From: Pseudomonadota bacterium
GTDB taxonomy: Bacteria > Pseudomonadota > Gammaproteobacteria > Steroidobacterales > Steroidobacteraceae
DNA length: 6,306 nt
Assembly (NCBI GenBank): GCA_021805275.1
Contig: JAJZFQ010000086.1
Location: forward strand, 1 to 6,306
Direction of reading: 5' to 3'
Shown here: one piece after another, positions 5,531 to 6,306 of the stretch
How positions within the stretch are numbered: position 1 is the first letter of the stretch
How the letters are laid out: every line of letters begins with the position of its first letter
Position numbers and translations under genes: made by a program
The notes under the pieces: model-generated
Databases searched by the model: none
The model's input: the letters and a program-made list of their open reading frames with translations, nothing else
What the model was told of the DNA's origin: nothing

Positions 5531-6306
5531 CTAGGACGCGAGTGACCGTGCCGACCGCAGCATCGTCTGCGGTGTGTGCAGAACGATTCCCGGATGGGCG
5601 GCAGCGCGCTTTCGCAGTGCTGTCGTAAAACCCCTTCTGGCGTACAAGACGAACTGCCGTTGTTCGACCCCGCGACCGTATGCTGTCCGGGAGGCGCGTT
5701 GGATCAGCTCATCGAGCACGTTCTCCCCGACGGGGGTGCTCCACCACTTGCATTCACCATAGAGGATCGATCCATCGAGCAGTGTGCCGGCGATGTCGAG
5801 GTCGTAATCGGGCTGCCAGATGCGGCCGATCTCCTGCGCCGGCGCCGGGAATCTGTCCTGCGAATGTTGCCGAGCATGCTCCCGGCAGATCTCCTCGAAC
5901 ATCCTTCCCATATACTCATCGAGGTGAGGCGCGATTCGATGACGCCAAACGTCCCCGCCGAAACCCTCGATGATGCTGGACAAGTTCGGTTGCACGAAGC
6001 GGTACCAGAACGCGATCAACGGATCGGCAATGAAATAGCGGCGGTCGCGCGCGCTCGGATGGGCGTCCATCGATCTTTCGATGCGAATCAAACGCATGCG
6101 ATCCAGCTTCTCGAGGTAGGGCCCGAGTGCCTTGGAATCGCTGACTTCCCTCACCCTGCCGATGATTTCGCCGTGCTTAGTGCATCCGGCTGCGATCGCC
6201 GCCAGTACGCTGGCGTACCGGGAGACCTCCCGCAACTCCGATTGAAGCAGAACCATGGGCTCATCGACCAGGCTGCCCGTAGCGCTCAGCAGGAGCCGAA
6301 TGATGT
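5531..6306 (-). CDS. DUF234-family AAA+ ATPase, C-terminal part (5' end outside window)
   Basis: The frame is open to the right edge, giving 257 visible residues. The residues before the ATG at 6254-6256 (LLLSATGSLVDEP) fit the family, so that ATG is internal. Counting from it, residues about 14-63 form a winged helix-turn-helix (YASVLAAIAAG to KLDRMRLIRIE). Then comes RRYFIADPLIAFWYRFVQP (72-90), the typical start of the DUF234 region. The C-terminal part has a PD-(D/E)xK nuclease-like arrangement: D154 in DYDLDIAG and E168-x-K170 in YGECKWW. Members are P-loop ATPases of roughly 450 residues whose role is poorly defined. The Walker A and B motifs would lie beyond the window, so completeness cannot be judged. 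The gene reads toward the gene-poor interval 4767-5530, and its stop (plus-strand CTA at 5531-5533) is clear. It is typical of accessory DNA. The family call is firm; the nuclease activity is inferred. Confidence 0.85.
   Translation of the reverse strand, partial: IIRLLLSATGSLVDEPMVLLQSELREVSRYASVLAAIAAGCTKHGEIIGRVREVSDSKALGPYLEKLDRMRLIRIERSMDAHPSARDRRYFIADPLIAFWYRFVQPNLSSIIEGFGGDVWRHRIAPHLDEYMGRMFEEICREHARQHSQDRFPAPAQEIGRIWQPDYDLDIAGTLLDGSILYGECKWWSTPVGENVLDELIQRASRTAYGRGVEQRQFVLYARRGFTTALRKRAAAHPGIVLHTPQTMLRSARSLAS

Noticed and set aside
5377..5628. 83-codon plus-strand frame starting with an ATGA overlap at 5377
   Set aside because: It is extremely arginine-rich and runs about 100 bp into the well-supported DUF234 gene on the other strand. 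The overlap with the preceding stop is probably chance.
1..6306. CRISPR array, rRNA or riboswitch
   Set aside because: No regularly spaced repeats, rRNA-like blocks or recognisable riboswitch cores were seen on either strand.

Overview
The window is GC-rich DNA that reads as bacterial. A gammaproteobacterium is the best guess, for three reasons: a tRNA-Val(CAC) gene with encoded CCA, a REC-EAL protein with the architecture of Pseudomonas RocR, and an IS630-type transposase. This placement is inference from gene content, because no universal marker gene is present.

Layout from left to right. (1) Positions 1-316 are the 3' end of an IS630-family transposase gene, cut by the window edge. (2) Positions 537-1252 hold a two-gene toxin-antitoxin module: a TumE/DUF6516-like toxin, then a COG4190-type winged-helix protein. 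They overlap by an ATGA stop/start, and a 7-bp-arm inverted repeat that could be the operator lies just upstream. (3) On the minus strand, 1301-1873 is a decayed N-terminal fragment of a tyrosine recombinase (integrase) whose whole catalytic domain is missing. (4) 50 bp farther on, at 1923-1997 (minus), is an intact tRNA-Val gene. The integrase remnant against the tRNA 3' end, with the TA pair and IS fragment beyond it, looks like the tRNA-proximal end of an old genomic island extending leftward out of the window. (5) On the other side of the tRNA are two well-preserved, co-directional genes with core-genome character: an apparently active REC-EAL c-di-GMP phosphodiesterase (2215-3438) and an MFS transporter (3522-4766). 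(6) Positions 4767-5530 contain no gene I can recognise. (7) 5531-6306 (minus) is the C-terminal part of an AAA+ ATPase of the DUF234 family, with a winged helix and a PD-(D/E)xK-like nuclease region. Its ATP-binding half lies beyond the right edge.

How the parts relate. The TA pair probably stabilises, or is a survivor of, the island whose integrase has died. The REC-EAL protein would lower c-di-GMP in response to an unlinked histidine kinase. The MFS gene 83 bp downstream may be co-transcribed, but no functional link is visible. The DUF234 ATPase is a second accessory-type gene on the right and is not obviously connected to the left-hand island.

I see no clearly undescribed system. The observations most worth following are the toxin-first TA pair with a MarR-like rather than Xre-like partner, the tRNA-Val/dead-integrase junction, the uneven distribution of GCGATCGC palindromes, and the unexplained interval 4767-5530.
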